DNA from: Acanthochromis polyacanthus
Lineage: Eukaryota; Chordata; Actinopteri; Pomacentridae
Assembly: GCF_021347895.1 (NCBI RefSeq)
Contig: NC_067127.1
Coordinates: 15,844,984-15,908,983, forward strand
Length of the DNA: 64,000 nucleotides
Reading direction: 5' to 3'
The notes under the pieces were generated by a model. The model was given only the letters and a program-made list of their open reading frames with translations. It was not told where the DNA came from and searched no databases. Numbering within the stretch: position 1 is the stretch's first letter; every line of letters starts with the position of its first letter. The position numbers and the translations under genes were made by a program. Shown here piece by piece: positions 1 through 13,200 of this stretch.

Positions 1-330
1 TCTTCCAGGATAATGTCCTCGTCCGTGAGGCCACAAGGGTTCACTGAATGGTTTGATGAGTATGAAAATGATGCGAGTCATATTACTAACTCCACAGTCA
101 CTGGATCTTAACTTGGTTTAACACCTATGGGAGATGTTGGATAGATGCGTTAGACGAAGGTCATAACACCAGAATGAGGGAATATCTTTTGGAAAGGTGG
201 TGTTTATCCCTCCTGTAGACTTCCACAGACTTGGAGAATCAAAGACAAAGTGCATTGAAGTGCACTGTTCTGGTTGCATGTGTTGGCCGTACTAAGACTG
301 TTGTTGCTGTGGGGTTTTTTTGCTTCAATT
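1..330 (+). pseudogene. 3' end of a Tc1-like transposase (decayed, truncated by window edge)
   Basis: Conceptual translation in shifting frames gives the C-terminal third of a Tc1/mariner DDE transposase. The order is 'FTEWFDEYENDASH', then 'QSLDLN' and 'HLWEMLDRCVRRRS', then 'FIPPVDFHRLGES'. These match the teleost Tc1 pattern DEYEND-NHM / SQSPDLNPVEHLWEMLDRCVRRR / IPPVEFQRLVESMPRRIEAV. At least one frameshift is needed near position 90. The codon where the third catalytic residue (Glu of NP-V/I-E) should lie is TAA at 119-121, and a second stop follows at the end of 'RRRS'. The N-terminal and first two catalytic segments would lie left of the window. The 3' untranslated part probably runs to about 330, but I cannot see a terminal repeat. 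The copy is dead. Confidence 0.85.
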
Positions 331-3300
331 GTAGTCTGTGGGGAGTAACTATGTAACTGCGTTTATGTCCATTTTCAGTGAATATAACAAAAAAATTGAA
401 AAGTTGGAAAACAAACCTTAAACTATTTCAAAAAAAGACAATGCTTGCGCAATGGACTTCAACTGAATGAATCATATTGTACATGAAGCACGTGGAATTA
501 TTGTCTATTCAAATTTTTGCTCCACCGAAAAGAGGAAAATACAAGCAGACAAAAACACCAGACCAGTGTGGAGCACTGAGGGAACTGTAATTACCTCAAA
601 CTATTACTTAAAATTTAAAGGTTTTTATTATTATTCAAATTTTAACATTTAAGGTTTGACAGGTTCCGTATTAATTAACATCATTTTGTTTAGTTTATTC
701 TTCTGCAACAGTCTGATGGGAAAATTATAGCTTTTCATGCCTTTGCACCGATTCCAAATATTCACAGGGTGGACAGAAACGTGCATCAATTTACAATGTG
801 TTTTGTCTCTAAACACTTGGTTCAAGTTAATGCTACATTTGATGGAAATCTAAAATTTTGCTACCGCTACAGTGGAGGTGATTTTATTCTCCTATCACCT
901 CTTGCTGCAGCTCAAACCAGTCTGACAGAAAATGTACACCTGTTTATGTCAGCGTGATGGGTCAGTTGGCTGCCTTCACTGAATTCCTCAACTGATGAGA
1001 TACGTGAAGCTCAAGAATTTATTGTGACAAGACGCAGCAAAGCCAGGGTGATATAACTGTGTGTGATAAGAGCTCATGCCAGAGCTATCTTAATTGGAGA
1101 GGAGTGCAATTTGATTTCATGCTCCTGCCAAGTTATACAACTCAGCCTTATCAAGGATATTCATTTTACAGATGAAAAACAGACACTTTGAATACATAAA
1201 ATAACACAAAAGAATAAAAGTAATAAAAAAAGTACTAAATTTGATACACTGTGTGCTCACCACAACAGATTAACAGTATGCCTTTTCGCATTTATTTAGT
1301 TGTTCTGCATAGCCCTGAACTTAAATATCGTTTCATCTGCAAAGCAAGTGGAGAACAAGTTGGACATGTTTTACAAACGCTAAATTAATGTGGGTATTTC
1401 ATCATTAGCACTGTGATCCGTGATGTCTGCCTGAAGAGAAAGAAAGCCCAAAAGAATTAAGGTTAAGACTCAAAATCAATGTAAGAGATAAGTGTTTTTA
1501 TTTCTTGAAAGAAAAAGGTCTCAAGATTATGGGATGATTATCCATTTCCATTATGGTGAAACTGTAAACAAGATTATTACAAGGAAAATGAAAAAAGAGA
1601 TTGCTGGTGGATATAAAATGATTATTTGTCTTTCCATGAGCTTCAAGTAAAGGTATACAGGAGTGGGAGGATTTGTGCTCTTCGCAGAATTACATGTTGA
1701 CTTCAAGGGTAAGTCTACAACGACTGTAATTAAAGTTTAATTTAAAACATTAACTTCTCAAGCGTTACTCAACAATTAAACTAATTGCTTGGCCATTAAA
1801 GGCTAAAACTAAATGTGAGACTCTTTCAAAAAGACAATGAAAGCCCTTGTCAAAAAGACCCCCAGTGGGCTGGGTGCTATAAAATCATTACCTCCTGTAA
1901 GTCAAAGTAAGCAAACAAAAGGGAAACAGGCCACAGGGCCGCAAGCATGTGATAGCCAGTGTGGATTCCTCTCCAGTGATTTATCTGACGGGGCCCTGAC
2001 AACTTTCTTGCAGATCCCAAAGTGTGCTTCTATTAATTGAGCCTGTGTCAGCGCAGGGGAGATTAACGTCCGCAGCTGCCTACTGAAACGTCTTCCCTTG
2101 GCCCAGCTGTGAGACACAAATCAAAGGCCTCGGCAACTGAGAACGAGCCGGCAACAGACAGAGGCCCACCTCCATACAAACACAAAGTTCAGCACTAATG
2201 TCCTGCCATACGATTAATAGTTTGGTAAATATTCCTGGTTATAACGCCTCAGAGTGGTTGTTTTCATTCATTTTTATACATTAGTACAGTGCAGAAATTT
2301 TTATACATTTTGACACTTAACTCATGATTCAGATTAATCTGAGTGATACAAGAAAATATTGCTTTGCTTCAACAACCACACTTCAGTCGCACAGCTCTCT
2401 TTCCCTACGGGTCTAAATACATCAATTTTTGGCACAACCTATTCATCGACTTTACTTACAAACATGCCTGTGATTTGCCTCTTGACTCCCTGTTCCTTCA
2501 TAAATGATCTTGCTGAGCTTCTCTTCCCGGGCTCTGCTGCAGTAAAAAGCCTTGAGCAGACCTCTGGGTTCTCTCGCAGCTCCCACAGATCCTTAGTTAA
2601 GGCTCGTCATACTAACATTGCCTCGACTTGTAAAAACCCTGTGTGGTCTTATGATTTAACTAGTGGCCATGGCCTGGCTCCATCATGTGAGGCATCTCGC
2701 TGGCCAGAGCCAAGGATTAACAGAAATGGGGCTTTTATAATTATACCGTCATGATTCCAGGCCTATCTGCTGGTCCTTTTAATTAAGCAGATAATTTTTC
2801 TCAGGGGAAGACCAGCTTTAACATACTTACCGGCTATTTCAAAAGTGGCCTTTTCTCAGAACCGTGGCACAAAATCTTCGGAATCAAAAGTATTATTTTT
2901 GTTATGACTTCATAAATAAAATCATATTTGCGAATACGCCAGCACTGCGTGTGATAGAACAAAACGGTGGGGGTATGCTAATGAGACTGCTGAAGCGTTT
3001 TCCTGCCCCCTCACCCCACAACCACAGTGATGACTGTAAAAGCTGCCTATCACTGAAGGATGGAGATGAATCTTAGAGGGTAATAGGGTCTCTGTCACTC
3101 GCACTTTTGTGAGTGACAGTGACAAGTCTAATAATGAGAGGGATGCCTGGTCACCCTTCCATTCAACCATTTCACTGAAGAGACCCATCACTGCTATCCG
3201 GTGGGCAGTCACGCACCCATGCGGCACCCACCTTACTCTAGAGAGGTTTTATAATTCAAATGGAACACTATAATGGCCTCTACAGTGACAGCATTCAGAT

Positions 3301-6300
3301 AGCTGCTTGTTCACAGCTTGGCTTACTGCCCATTAAGCTTAACCCACCCACCCCCCACATAAAAGCGAACCAAAATGTTTTTTTTTTTGTTGTTGTTTTT
3401 TTTAAATGATGTACACCAGGAGGAACAGAAACAGCAGTGATTATGGTCATTAAGGGAAAAAAATAAATTCATTTTTTGGCCAAACATTTGTTAAAAAAAA
3501 AAGAGCCTCATGAGTCGACTGAATTTCTTTTTTTCCGCCACTCAGCTTGAGTATCAATCTCGAAAAAAGCTGAAATGATAAAATATATAGCATTCAGTGT
3601 CAAGACATAATGGTTTCAGGGGTGCAGAAGAGTTATCGCTGTGTTTACATATTATACACTTTCGTGAGAAAATGCTATCATACACCACTTTCTTTATCAC
3701 AAACTGGCAGAGGTGGATATCAGTTATTAAGGCTATGATGGAAGCCATTGACCTTCCAGAAATGATATGTGGACTTACAATACAGTGTGCTCTGTCACCT
3801 CGGAGAGCATTAGTTATCAATTCTGAGTTTAAATCTCTCGGGTCAGCATTTATGTCATCGAAGCGGTGAAGCAAAAGTGATGGATGTAAAAAGAATAGCG
3901 GGCTACATTCTTTGTTTTGAGCTAATCTGATGATTTCCTTACAGCCCTTAAGCAGGTTATGATCCATTTTTCATGTCTTATACAAAGACAGGATATAGTA
4001 AATCCATTTATTGCATAATTGCTGATGCCATTAAAGAAGGGATTAAGATATTATTAAAATCTGATTATTTTTATACCAAGGCTGACTGTACTTCAAAAAT
4101 AAGACACATGGGGAGAAAAGAGACGATTTACCTCACAGTGAGTATAGACATGACGCTACACTGCATAGTTTTTCCTGTAAACGGTATAATTCAATGAGCT
4201 ATGTGCTTAGTAGGAAAGCTACGAAAGTGAACTGTTTTCTAGTCACGGTGGTGTAATCCAACCACAAGTCAGACTTTAAGACTACAGATGTATGTCTGGG
4301 GGACATGAAAGATGGGTTTGGCGCTGTTTAGACCTGGCATTGAAACAATCTGTATCCAAATGCACTGTCTGGACACTGATCAACTCCCGAGCACCTCTGT
4401 GCATTAACATCTGATATTTTGCATCTGCTGCTGTTGCAATGTGATCTGATGCTCTAATTGGGCTTGACAATGTTAAAATTTGGGCAATCAGAGAGACTGG
4501 GCAACATTTCCAGATTAAGTCAGCACCGGGAGGCTAGACAAGATAATGTCCAAAATATACATAATTTTAAAACAAATAAAGCTTTTAATTCTATTTTACA
4601 TTTTAGGATATAACAGAAAAACAACAATCAGAGCTAACAGGAAAAAAAAGAGCACTGAATTTCATCTGTATAGAGTAGCTGAGTGAATGGCAAACTTCAG
4701 AGTGAGTCATGGTGTTTTAATCTTTTTTGGAATATTGTTTAGACACATAGTATACTGAACAAAGATGACAAACTGCTACTCATCTCCATTTGTAATTTTC
4801 AAAAGTAAGCAGACCATGGTAATGTGCTCAGCTAAAATACATTGTCGTAAACACACAACAGTGAATTCCAAGTATAGCATAGTGTTCATTTTTCTTAATG
4901 CAAAGGCACTGAACCTTTCCGGTGCGCGACGCTGGTATTAGACCATTACAACGGTGGATTTAATTGACAGAGAAAGGGGAAACACAAAGCTGGCCGGCAC
5001 AGAGACCTGGCACAGACTTGGTAAACACCAATCAGCCTGAAAGTGCCAGTGCAGCTCAGACAGAGACCACAGGTTTGGCTCTTTCCTCCCCGTCTATGGA
5101 TTATGAGAAGAAAATGTACTGCATTTCTTCATGTATTTTTTCAATTTATTCAGCTGATATTTCAACATAGGGAAAGTCTGAAACCAGCACTACATTGAAA
5201 TGGTACACTATTCAAGGCAAATGTTGCAAACTGTAAACAGCCTTGGTTTATGGAACTATTGTGCAGACAACATAGGCACTTGGAGTGGATACCTTAGGCT
5301 GAGAGGTGAAGTTCTAGTGACATTGTGGGTTGTATTCATTATACAACATGAATAATGACTTCTGGATGGGCACAGATTTCCTTTGATTATGCATCATGAG
5401 CTGTCTCAGTGTCACACTTCAACGGGGCCTCAGATTCCATTGATGTTAGCTGCAAAGAGAACAGGAGCCCAACAATAGCACTTTGCAGCAGCACCAGGAT
5501 GTTATTACTACCTCTTTGCTGTTACACTCTGGAAATCTCAATCCATTCAAGGCCGCGCACATATCAAACTTACCACACTTTCATTCAGAGATTAGTTAGA
5601 AAATCAACCTCAATTTTACACCGTTTTTGCTAATATTAGCAATTTTCACTATTTAGATTATATAAATATGTATTCTGTACATCAACTAAGAGCAGTGGAA
5701 AACAGAAAAAGTCTCTTGCAGTTGCATGCAACAGAGATTCAACATTTTTAAAGAAAACCACTAGAGCTGTTGATATGGTAGCAACACGTCCTGTTTTCTA
5801 GTGTTGTTGATTTGTACATACATTGATACATTAGGACATCTATCATCACAGCCTGATATATGGTTTCATTTATACTGAAAAAAAAATCTTGGCACACAAA
5901 CAATCTCAAGAGGTCATTGCAATCATTCCTGTCCTTACTCCTTTACGTCAACACTATTATATTATAGATCTATTCAATACATCCCCTCATACTCTCTATG
6001 AGGCTTACCAAGGTCCATTCCATACATATCAAACTGAAAAAGGTACAGATGTGAATAAAATAGAACATTTTCACATGCTGTTATCGGTTTTTATTCAACC
6101 ATGGAGACAGGTATATTCATACCTAGTTGTAGCAACGGTAGAACTGAACAGTACTAGTAGTTGGAGTAAAACAAGCTGTATTATGAGGTTGAAACCAAAA
6201 ATAATGAGGTCTGCTATATAACTTGCATTTACAAGGAAAGGTAAGTGCTGCTAAAGGGTTCCTGTGGAAACTAAAAGCCAGACAGAACAGAAGAAATGTC

Positions 6301-6936
6301 ACTTAATGGTCAGCAGGCCATTTATTAGTGAGATGCTGTGACTGATGTATTTCATTTAAGGCTGGCTGAAATGTTTGTCTGGTAGCCAGGTGTACTGGCA
6401 CCCCCATATTAATGAAAGGGTGAGAAGCATGCTGGGCCTCTAGCCAGGGATTATGCTGGGTTTAAGACAGCAACAGCCTGGAAAGCTAGCCAGGTTCTCT
6501 CCAAGTCTATGCAATCTGCAATGCAAATCAATCAATAGTGTGTGGCCAATGCGTCAGCACTGGAGGACAGCCTGACTGTTAGGAGTCAGTGTTAAAATCA
6601 TCTTTTATTTCCGAGTAGCCATCCATCTCTGTCAGGTGCCATGGCCATCTCAGCGTCGTCACTAATTAGACTGGGATCCTGGGAGCAGGCAGCATGTTGG
6701 AAGAAAGACAGGAACGCCAAAATACCAGCTTATCTCAATCAGAGAATAGGAGAAAGATGCAAATCAGTGCTGCTTTTGAGGAAGTTTTTCGTACAACAGA
6801 TGGTTGAAAGCTGAATATGGTATGAATTGGGCAGCCAATATCATTAATATGCAGGTAGTGCTTCAACTATGCATTTAATGATAAGTATTTCCCTGCTAAT
6901 GGGTAAAAAAAAAAAGTTGGGCAAATTTTATTTTCT

Positions 6937-6937
<1 letters not shown>
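331..6937. other. Non-coding DNA, no gene recognised
   Basis: There is no recognisable exon, RNA gene or repeat family in this 6.6 kb. Open frames such as 2359-2754 (131 codons) have no protein-like pattern and no splice context. A few acceptor-plus-donor look-alikes occur (for example around 1700-1720 plus and 6017-6041 minus) but they are no more than chance would give. Short A and T runs are common (3378-3404, 3491-3503). The stretch looks like single-copy intronic or intergenic sequence. Confidence 0.5.
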
Positions 6938-6968
<31 letters not shown>

Positions 6969-6975
6969 GGGGGGG
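6938..6975. repeat. T30-G8 homopolymer junction
   Basis: Thirty T in a row are followed directly by eight G. On the minus strand this reads C8 then A30, like a 3' poly(A) tail on something transcribed leftwards. It lies about 430 bp beyond the end of the recognisable minus-strand Tc1 transposase. It could be a retroposition scar, simple-repeat slippage or an assembly artefact; the sequence alone cannot separate these. Confidence 0.9.
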
Positions 6976-7399
6976 TACAGGCCCCGAACCATTCTCCAGT
7001 TATTTTTCATTTCATGAGCTTAGAACGGGTCTGGTCCCACCACACTGTTTCCCATTGACATTCAGTACCCGTAATGTCAAAATTTACTGTTCGTCTTCTT
7101 CAGAAGTAGTGCCCAATTTCTTTGTTCTTGAGAATCATAAAACATTGAATAGCTGATCAAAACCATTAACTGATGACTCTGCATTGAATCTAAACACACG
7201 ATATGAAGGACATTTCTATACTCCTAAAAGCTGGGAATCACTGGTGATAGCGCTGGATACACTTCTAGCTGAACTCTCCATTTCCATCTTTTGTTTTTCT
7301 TCATGATAAGTGATATAATCAAAGGGTGCTTTCTGTGAATTCTTCAGCGTGAACACATTAGAATCACAAATATACATAGCAATTTTCGTTTCGTCCTGT

Positions 7400-8440
7400 T
7401 AAACCAGTTCCTACTGAAGCTACCTTTGACAGACAGCACAGCTTGCATAGCTTTTGTAACCAGCTAATTGAGGAATTTTCACCTCCTCTTCCCAGCAGAT
7501 CACTTCACATCCTGTGATATTTTTAGAGTGACTTGCACATACAGCATGTCTAAAACCGACCTACAGATTTCCAGTGATATTTAGGACAGAGGACAGAGAA
7601 CCATTCAAAACCTCCAGCTTGTATTTCTTGAAGTGATTCATGAATCTTGAGGTGTGCTTTGGACCACTGTAGAGATCAGCCTTCTTTCAGTATCAGTTTC
7701 TGACTGACTGCAATGCATTTGCATTCAAATGGAATCATTTGGCAAGGTGTGTTCATCAGACACTGCTACCTTTTCTTTTTTTTTGACAACAACCTTGGTG
7801 ATTTTGGCACAAGAGCTCAATTTAAACTTCATTTGTCCACATCGCTTGTTTCCAAGATGAATGCTGTGGCTTATCCAGATCTGGCATCCAGACATTTGTG
7901 AGGAGGTGGCATCTCATGATGTCCCTTCCATATAAACTGTGCTAGACATATGCACTGTAGAGTAGAACAAAGCATCAACACTCCTTTTTCAGAAAAACTT
8001 TGCTGCAGCTCCTTTCTGTAGTCAAACACTGATCTTCCTCTGCCTGTCTACCCAGCAGATCTTGTTTTGACTCATACAGTGCCCTTACTGGCAATTTCTT
8101 AATCACATTTCAGTCAGTGGAAATTGCAAGCTGGAGGTGCTCTGATATCTTTTTATTACCTCCCTCTGCTTTGTGGATATCAATTAGCTTCATTTTAGAT
8201 CCTTAGTCAGTGGTTTAGAGGAACTCATAGTTGTTAAGAGGTACCCCAAGATTTAAGGAGAATTTATCTAATGTAGTTCTGAAACTGTCATCTGCTGACA
8301 GTTTTTACAGACGATTCTTGACCTGCTTTACATATCCTAATGAGTCAATTAAGGCCTAATGAGTTAATGAAGTTCAAGTGTTTTATAAGCAGAAGGGTGC
8401 CCCAACTTCTGTAAATGCCCCAATTAGAGTTTAATTTACT
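7400..8440 (-). mobile_element. Decayed, nearly full-length Tc1-like transposon
   Basis: Read on the minus strand, fragments of a Tc1 transposase appear in the right order. First is a helix-turn-helix segment 'MKLIDIHKAEGGNKKISEHL' (8193 down to about 8130), matching the usual (K)IVDLHKAGMGYKKISKQL. Next is 'LDKPQ...WTNEV-stop-IELL..NHQ' (about 7870-7780), the place of the first catalytic Asp (usually WSDETKIELFG). Then 'GPKHTSRFMNHFKKYKLEVLN' is seen (about 7660-7600, usually DNDPKHTSK..EWFKKNKIKVLEW). Last is 'ICWEEEVKIPQL' (about 7510-7470, usually CKEEWAKIPP). The first catalytic Asp is Asn (WTNE), the second site is not Asp, and there are many stops and shifts. Beyond 8330 the sequence resembles a Tc1 5' leader. 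Terminal repeats were not found, so both ends are approximate. Confidence 0.8.
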
Positions 8441-9991
8441 TTATTTTAAATTCATGAAATAAAAAGTAACTGATAAAATAAAGAACAAAATGTGAAAATG
8501 TGTAACCTACCCAAACCTTTGAATATAGCTGTGTTGAATAAAGCTTCTACTTGTAAAACACTCAAACGTCATACCTATTAAATTTAAAAATGAATGCAAT
8601 CAGCTAAAATGACAAGATAACTTTCCAATGAAAAGATTTTGTGAATTTGCTGGTGCTGATTTTGGAGTCCTCCACATTTTTAAAATATCATTTGAACTTT
8701 GATAATGTTCACTTAAACTGTGCAAAACTTATTGTATATTAGGCTACTCAGCTTACTTGCTAAAAATACTGACTACCATCTTAGCAATACAGCTGTGAAG
8801 TGTATTTCATGATGATACATGACATAATATTAAAAGTAAATATCTAGCCAGAGAAGCAAATGCTTGACTCCAGCTTTTGGCTCCTCAAGACTGAACAATC
8901 TTGACATTTTAACTTCTCAGAAAGATTAAATAAATCAGTGTATATGTTAGTTTTCATTTAGCGTTATGTTCTAACCTCTCTTAATCATCCCATGCATACT
9001 ATTAGGACTATAATAGAATCTATAATAACAGTATGTGTGTCTGCTACTCAAATCATAGGCAAAGCATCCCAACAGCTTGAACCACAGAGTCGTATTTTCA
9101 TCCACAGAAATGATGTGCATATCCTTCATCATCTCAGCAGAGCAAAAAATGTGCCAGGCGTCCTGGTTACAGGCTAAATTGTAATCATCTCTATTTCCAC
9201 TCACATTGCGTTTACTAAAACCAGGTATGGGGCAAGCGATTCATTTCTCTCAGATCATTTCTGCCAAAGATTGGCAGAGGGGAAATGGAGGAATGAAGCA
9301 AAGCAGATGATCAAATCCGAGGGGGATTTTTGTCGTTTCCCTAAATAGTGGGTTTAACGGGGTCTTGTTACCATGGTTGCAGTGTAGCGGGTAAAAGTGT
9401 AAATTCCTTCATTGATCACCTGGCTCTACTTTCATCATATCTCCTGGTTAAGGTGAAATGTGTTATTGGATTGTAGCCTCACAACAAGCTAGATAAAAAG
9501 TTCAGGAAAAATGGTGACAGAGGGTGAAAGTCTCCACTTCCAGTGTGCTTTTGAGGACTAAAATATCTCATTCAGTGAAACAAAGCAAACACAGGAGGAG
9601 ACAACAACAAAGAAAAAAAGGAAAAAACATTTAGTAACCTATTTATTAAATAACTGTAATATTGGAGTGTATTTGTGACAGGACTGGAGGGCAGGCGTAA
9701 TGAATGGGTTCTCTGAAGTCATTTAGAACAGATAAAAACTAGTTTCGTTTAATTAGATTTTCAAACGGGTGGGAGTGTTGTCCCAGTTCTGAGACAGAAC
9801 AGTCTTTGTGAAGTTGCATTTAAAAGCTTGGGTGCACAGGCTACTCTAAAACACATGATAACTGTGCATTTTAATGAGCTTCAGAAGTGAGAGGCAAAAC
9901 AAGCTGATCCTATCAGCCTGAACAACAGAGATACATAGGTCACATCCTTTGTAATGTCATGCTGTAACCACTACACCCGATTTAACTGCGT
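8441..9991. other. Non-coding DNA, no gene recognised
   Basis: There is no exon or known repeat that I can support. The minus-strand sequence near 9941-9985 contains 'GTGTAGTGGTTA', which resembles a tRNA A box. It may be the worn head of another tRNA-derived SINE directly next to the one at 9992-10222, but no B box follows. Confidence 0.45.
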
Positions 9992-10222
9992 AGTAAATGG
10001 ATAAATGGTTGCCACTTATGTAGCACTTTTGCGATACTCGAAGCTCTTTACGATGTTTCTCATTCACACACACAGTCACAAAGCAGTAGTGGCAAAGGTG
10101 CCATGCAAGGTGCTTGCTTGCCATCATGAACAACTTCAGCTTCAGTGGCTTTAGCATGTGGAGGTGCCGGGTATCAAACCGTCAACCCTGTGAGCAGTGG
10201 ATAACCTGTTGTACCACCTGAA
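9992..10222 (-). mobile_element. tRNA-derived SINE
   Basis: On the minus strand the head starts 'TTCAGGTGGTACAACAGG', an A-box-like segment (10205-10216). About 25 nt later comes 'GGTTTGATACC' (10170-10180), a B box differing from GGTTCGANTCC at two places. The middle has the CA-rich 'TTCACACACACAGTCAC' and 'GCCATGCAAGGTG' stretches (written here on the plus strand) seen in teleost SINEs. The 3' part reads 'GTAAAGAGCTTCGAGTATCG' followed by 'GTGCTACATAAGTGGCAACC', the familiar GTAAAGCGCTTTGAGTA...AGCGCTATATAA tail, ending in 'CCATTTATCCATTTAC'. The assignment to a ROn1/AFC-like group of percomorph SINEs is from memory. Divergence suggests an old, inactive copy. Confidence 0.8.
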
Positions 10223-13200
10223 ATATAACCACCCAAAATCCCTGGCCCAGAAGTCAAGCTTACTGAATCAAATAGCTTCATGGAATATATTTTCTACTGT
10301 CAAAAACACAACAGAGTTTCTCACCTTAACCCTGTATTTAACTTATTGAGAAACAAGTCAATATAGAAAATCCGTTTTCACATTTTTACTACTCATCTTA
10401 TTACATCTACTCTACACACTATTCTTTATGACATTCATTTGAGAAATAAAAAAAAAGCTAATACATTTGGGGGATTGGCAGTGATGCACTCCAGTTTCAA
10501 GCCATTTTTTTCAAAAAATGATTGAACACGCACAAAAAAATACAGACTATGTTTTTGGTTGGGAAAAAATAGTCTCAATATGTGAGCCAGTGTAGAGTAC
10601 AATAACAGGCTGTACCTCCCCCATGGCCTGTAAATCGAGTGGATGATTGGAAATCACTCCAAAGTAATGCCAGAGAACCCTTCACCTGCAATGAAGAAAG
10701 CATCACAGCCAGAGTATGGGATGTAATAGTAAAGGTGCACAGAAATAGTGAGTGTGTTCTCATAGTTTTCGAAGCCCACCTAATTGAGAGTGCAGTTGTT
10801 TTTTTTTTTCAAATTCCCCATGTTACAAGTCTTCCCATCAGAGCAGACAACAGAATGACTGTCGCTTGAGATGAGAAAACAACCATGTCATTGTGTGGCG
10901 CTCAGAGGACACTTAGTTGAACTACATGCCAATCAATGAGCACAATTAATGTTCCAATGAACACCAGGCACTGATTCAGCCGCTGATGCTTTAATTGGAT
11001 AGAACTTAAGCGGGAGAAAGGACGACCCTTTCAACGACCCTTATCAATGGAGCCGTGCCTGGAGCGTAACCTTATGAATGACCCTGGTGTCAGAGGTTGA
11101 TGAGGACAACCCTGCTTAACCCTTGGACACATCAGTCCGTGAGGCCATTTAGCATCATTTGAAATCATGTGTCAAAAGACTGCTAGCATCTGGTAGGCTT
11201 TTTCTCAATACAATTAGAATTGGGGAAAAAAATTGCTGTGACAAGGAGATTTGTGGTTGGTTGGCACAAGGGCATAGTGGGAAAGCTAAAGTCTGGTGGC
11301 CTAAAAGCAAAATGTTCTCCGATTCTTCATTCACATAAGTTAAATGAGTATTCTGAGACCACAGAAAGATGATGGATGAAAAAAAGTCCAAGCATATCAA
11401 AGTACTCTATGTTATAGCAAAGAAAAAGAATTTTATAAAATCTTCCATAATTTTGGATGTTTAAAGATGGATATTTAAATGAGTGAAAACAATATAATTA
11501 ACTATGAACAATGTTGAAAAATGCTAATAAACTCATGGTTAGGTGTAAAGTTGTGCAGAAATGTTACTAGTTGGGTCTTATTATATAATCTTAGGTTAAA
11601 AAAAATCTTTTAAAAAAATTCTAAATTCCACTATAAACTAAGAAAACTACTAATAAGAAAAAAAAATAAGAATCTGGTAGCACTTGCAGCCACGCAAACA
11701 CTGAAAAAAAAAACTTAACCCATCATGCATTGTCACTGTTTACTGATATTATTCACTGGAAAAACAGTCACTTAATATTTTTTATCTAAAAATCTGTAGA
11801 TTTTTTTATTGCAGATATCTCTCATTTAACAAACTACTCTGTGTAAACTTACAAAGATAAACACTCTTTTTCTGTTCTCACTATTGCATTTAATTTTGTA
11901 AATATTTTACAGTTTTATTCCTAAATTTAACAGCTTCATCCAGTTTTGTCCTTTCAATGTGGAAAAAATAAAAATAATCTAAATTCTTTGGTTATTCACA
12001 GTTTCCATTTTATTTGGTGTTTTCCTATATTTTGTTTTGATTGGTTTTTAAATTAGTCATGTAAATTTGCATTTTATTTCTGCAATGATATTAATATTAT
12101 CCTTCAAAATACAAAACAAAAAAATCTTCTTCCTCCTCATTCTTCTTCTTCCAACTTCTTTTTTTGTTTTTCTAACAGCAAACATTGGCAGTTTTGGTGA
12201 AGAAAAATGACTGACACAACTTAAGTCCTTTATTGAAGTTAATTTATGGTTGTTTTAATAAGCAAATAAACAATACTGTTATGGACAACACTTAGGGGTT
12301 TACCTGGCTGAGAGCTGGCCTTCAGGTAGTGACTACATTCAACACTAAGCTTGATCAGTTAGTGTGCAGTAAATAGTCTGTGTTGTCTCATTTGACAGAA
12401 ATCTTTGTATTTTCCTGTGATTTGTTGCAATTTTATAAGAAAAAGTACATATTTCACTTGAGTAAATCAAACCCAAAATAACTAAATTTCTTATAAGAAT
12501 ACATTCTTAGTTTTTGTCATTTGGGCGGCAATGACTTCTATTTTGTGCTGACTAGTTTTAGCCTGCAATTAAAACCTCTTTTGAGGGTGCCACTAACTTC
12601 TTGTTATTTATATAGGATACAGTACCTCATAAACTGCCATCAAAGGGTTATGTTATCACTTCATCAAGAACTAAACTAAAACTGAAGGTCAGATCCAGCG
12701 TAGCCTACCAGAGATAATACATTTTAAAACATAAAGCACAAAATTTTATTTCTTTATAGAGTACAGCGACCAGGCAAACAAAATCAAAGCCAGTCAGCCC
12801 CAAGTCTGAGGTATTGTTTCATTCGACTGACTCTGCTAATGAATCAGGAAGGTAAGTCAGTAATCTTCTATGACCTAGCCAAATGCAATAAGAGGTCGTT
12901 GGGTTTTCACAGCAAGAGAGGGAGTAATTACACACGCAAATTCAGACTGGCCTCGAAAAGTTTTGACTTGACTTAGCAGGTGCTAATGGGATGCTTGAGA
13001 GCTTAGGTTTTGTGAAATGGAAGCGACTACCTCAGACAGTGAGCTGACCAGAGAAAAGAAAAGACATCCAGACTTGCCCTGAGCTGACAATCAACAACAG
13101 ACTGGTCACTCAACTCGCTCAACAAAACGCTACGCTACAAGTAAATTGGAAAATACATACATTTTTTCTGTCAGAAAGGTAGAAAAATGTTTAACTGACA

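Noticed and set aside
1702..1711. Microexon-like pair: TGCTCTTCGCAG acceptor and GTAAGT donor about 21 nt apart on the plus strand
   Set aside because: No partner exon or branch point recognised; such pairs arise by chance and this one shows the expected background.
2359..2754. 131-codon open frame on the plus strand
   Set aside because: No family pattern and no splice or promoter context; a frame of this length is expected by chance in 64 kb read six ways.
6017..6041. 25-nt minus-strand insert between TTTTTCAG and GTAAGCC
   Set aside because: Not a multiple of three, no compatible neighbour exon seen, likely chance.
6869..7156. Open frame encoding a poly-Phe/poly-Gly stretch
   Set aside because: It simply runs through the T30-G8 tract.
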